Shown one piece after another: positions 5,938 to 5,947 of a DNA stretch of 5,947 nucleotides (position 1 is its first letter; each line of letters starts with the position of its first letter). Location: positions 1-5,947 of the forward strand of contig JAEDLA010000097.1 in assembly GCA_016295545.1 (NCBI GenBank), in the 5' to 3' direction. Below the pieces are notes generated by a model that saw only the letters and a list, made by a program, of their open reading frames with translations, made no database searches and had not been told where the DNA came from. This stretch comes from Oscillospiraceae bacterium. GTDB taxonomy: Bacteria; Bacillota; Clostridia; Oscillospirales; Ruminococcaceae. The position numbers and the translations under genes are program-made.

Positions 5938-5947
5938 ATGAAAAAAA
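5938..5947 (+). CDS. Start of a downstream gene, cut by the window edge
   Basis: ATG at 5938 follows AAGGAG (5924-5929) with an 8-nt gap, and the first codons read Met-Lys-Lys. It begins 27 nt after the stop of the membrane protein with no terminator between, so it is probably the third gene of the sigma operon. A Met-Lys-Lys start is compatible with a secreted or membrane protein, but too little is visible to name it. Confidence 0.65.

Noticed and set aside
1..5947. CRISPR arrays, tRNA/rRNA genes, insertion sequences or phage genes
   Set aside because: No regularly spaced repeats, no tRNA-like cloverleaf, no transposase or integrase reading frames and no terminal inverted repeats were seen.

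Overview
The window looks like chromosomal DNA of a fibre- or starch-degrading Firmicute of the Ruminococcus type (Oscillospiraceae). This rests on the AT-rich base composition, strong AAGGAGG-type ribosome binding sites, a dockerin module of the kind that plugs secreted proteins into cellulosome-like complexes, and a long threonine-rich extracellular linker like those common in ruminococcal surface proteins. The species cannot be fixed from the sequence alone. Every gene lies on the + strand.

Layout. (1) Positions 2-2200 hold the 3' part of a type IIA topoisomerase A subunit (ParC/GyrA family, ParC-like). (2) After a 99-bp gap comes a secreted protein made of a signal peptide, an N-terminal dockerin and a complete serpin (2300-3784). 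(3) A 277-bp gap carries a small palindrome, a strong intrinsic terminator, a near-consensus housekeeping promoter and a second, different promoter-like element. (4) A short ECF sigma factor (best start GTG 4062, end 4532) overlaps by 14 bp a single-pass membrane protein (4519-5910). That protein has a small cytoplasmic head, one membrane helix, a Thr-rich stalk and an extracellular C-terminal domain, and is most likely its anti-sigma factor and sensor. (5) At 5938 a further gene begins behind its own ribosome binding site and is cut by the window edge.

Most interesting signal. A 23-bp stretch upstream of the serpin (2204-2226) is repeated with 20/23 identity just upstream of the sigma factor (3996-4018). 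In both places it is followed by CGTTA 16 or 17 nt after its GCAC core. That is the geometry of an ECF promoter (-35, 16-17 nt spacer, CGT-type -10). The simplest reading is that the sigma factor drives its own operon and the neighbouring dockerin-serpin. The locus would then be an envelope-sensing switch whose output includes a cellulosome-attached protease inhibitor. This is inference from sequence; no promoter search or structure comparison could be run.
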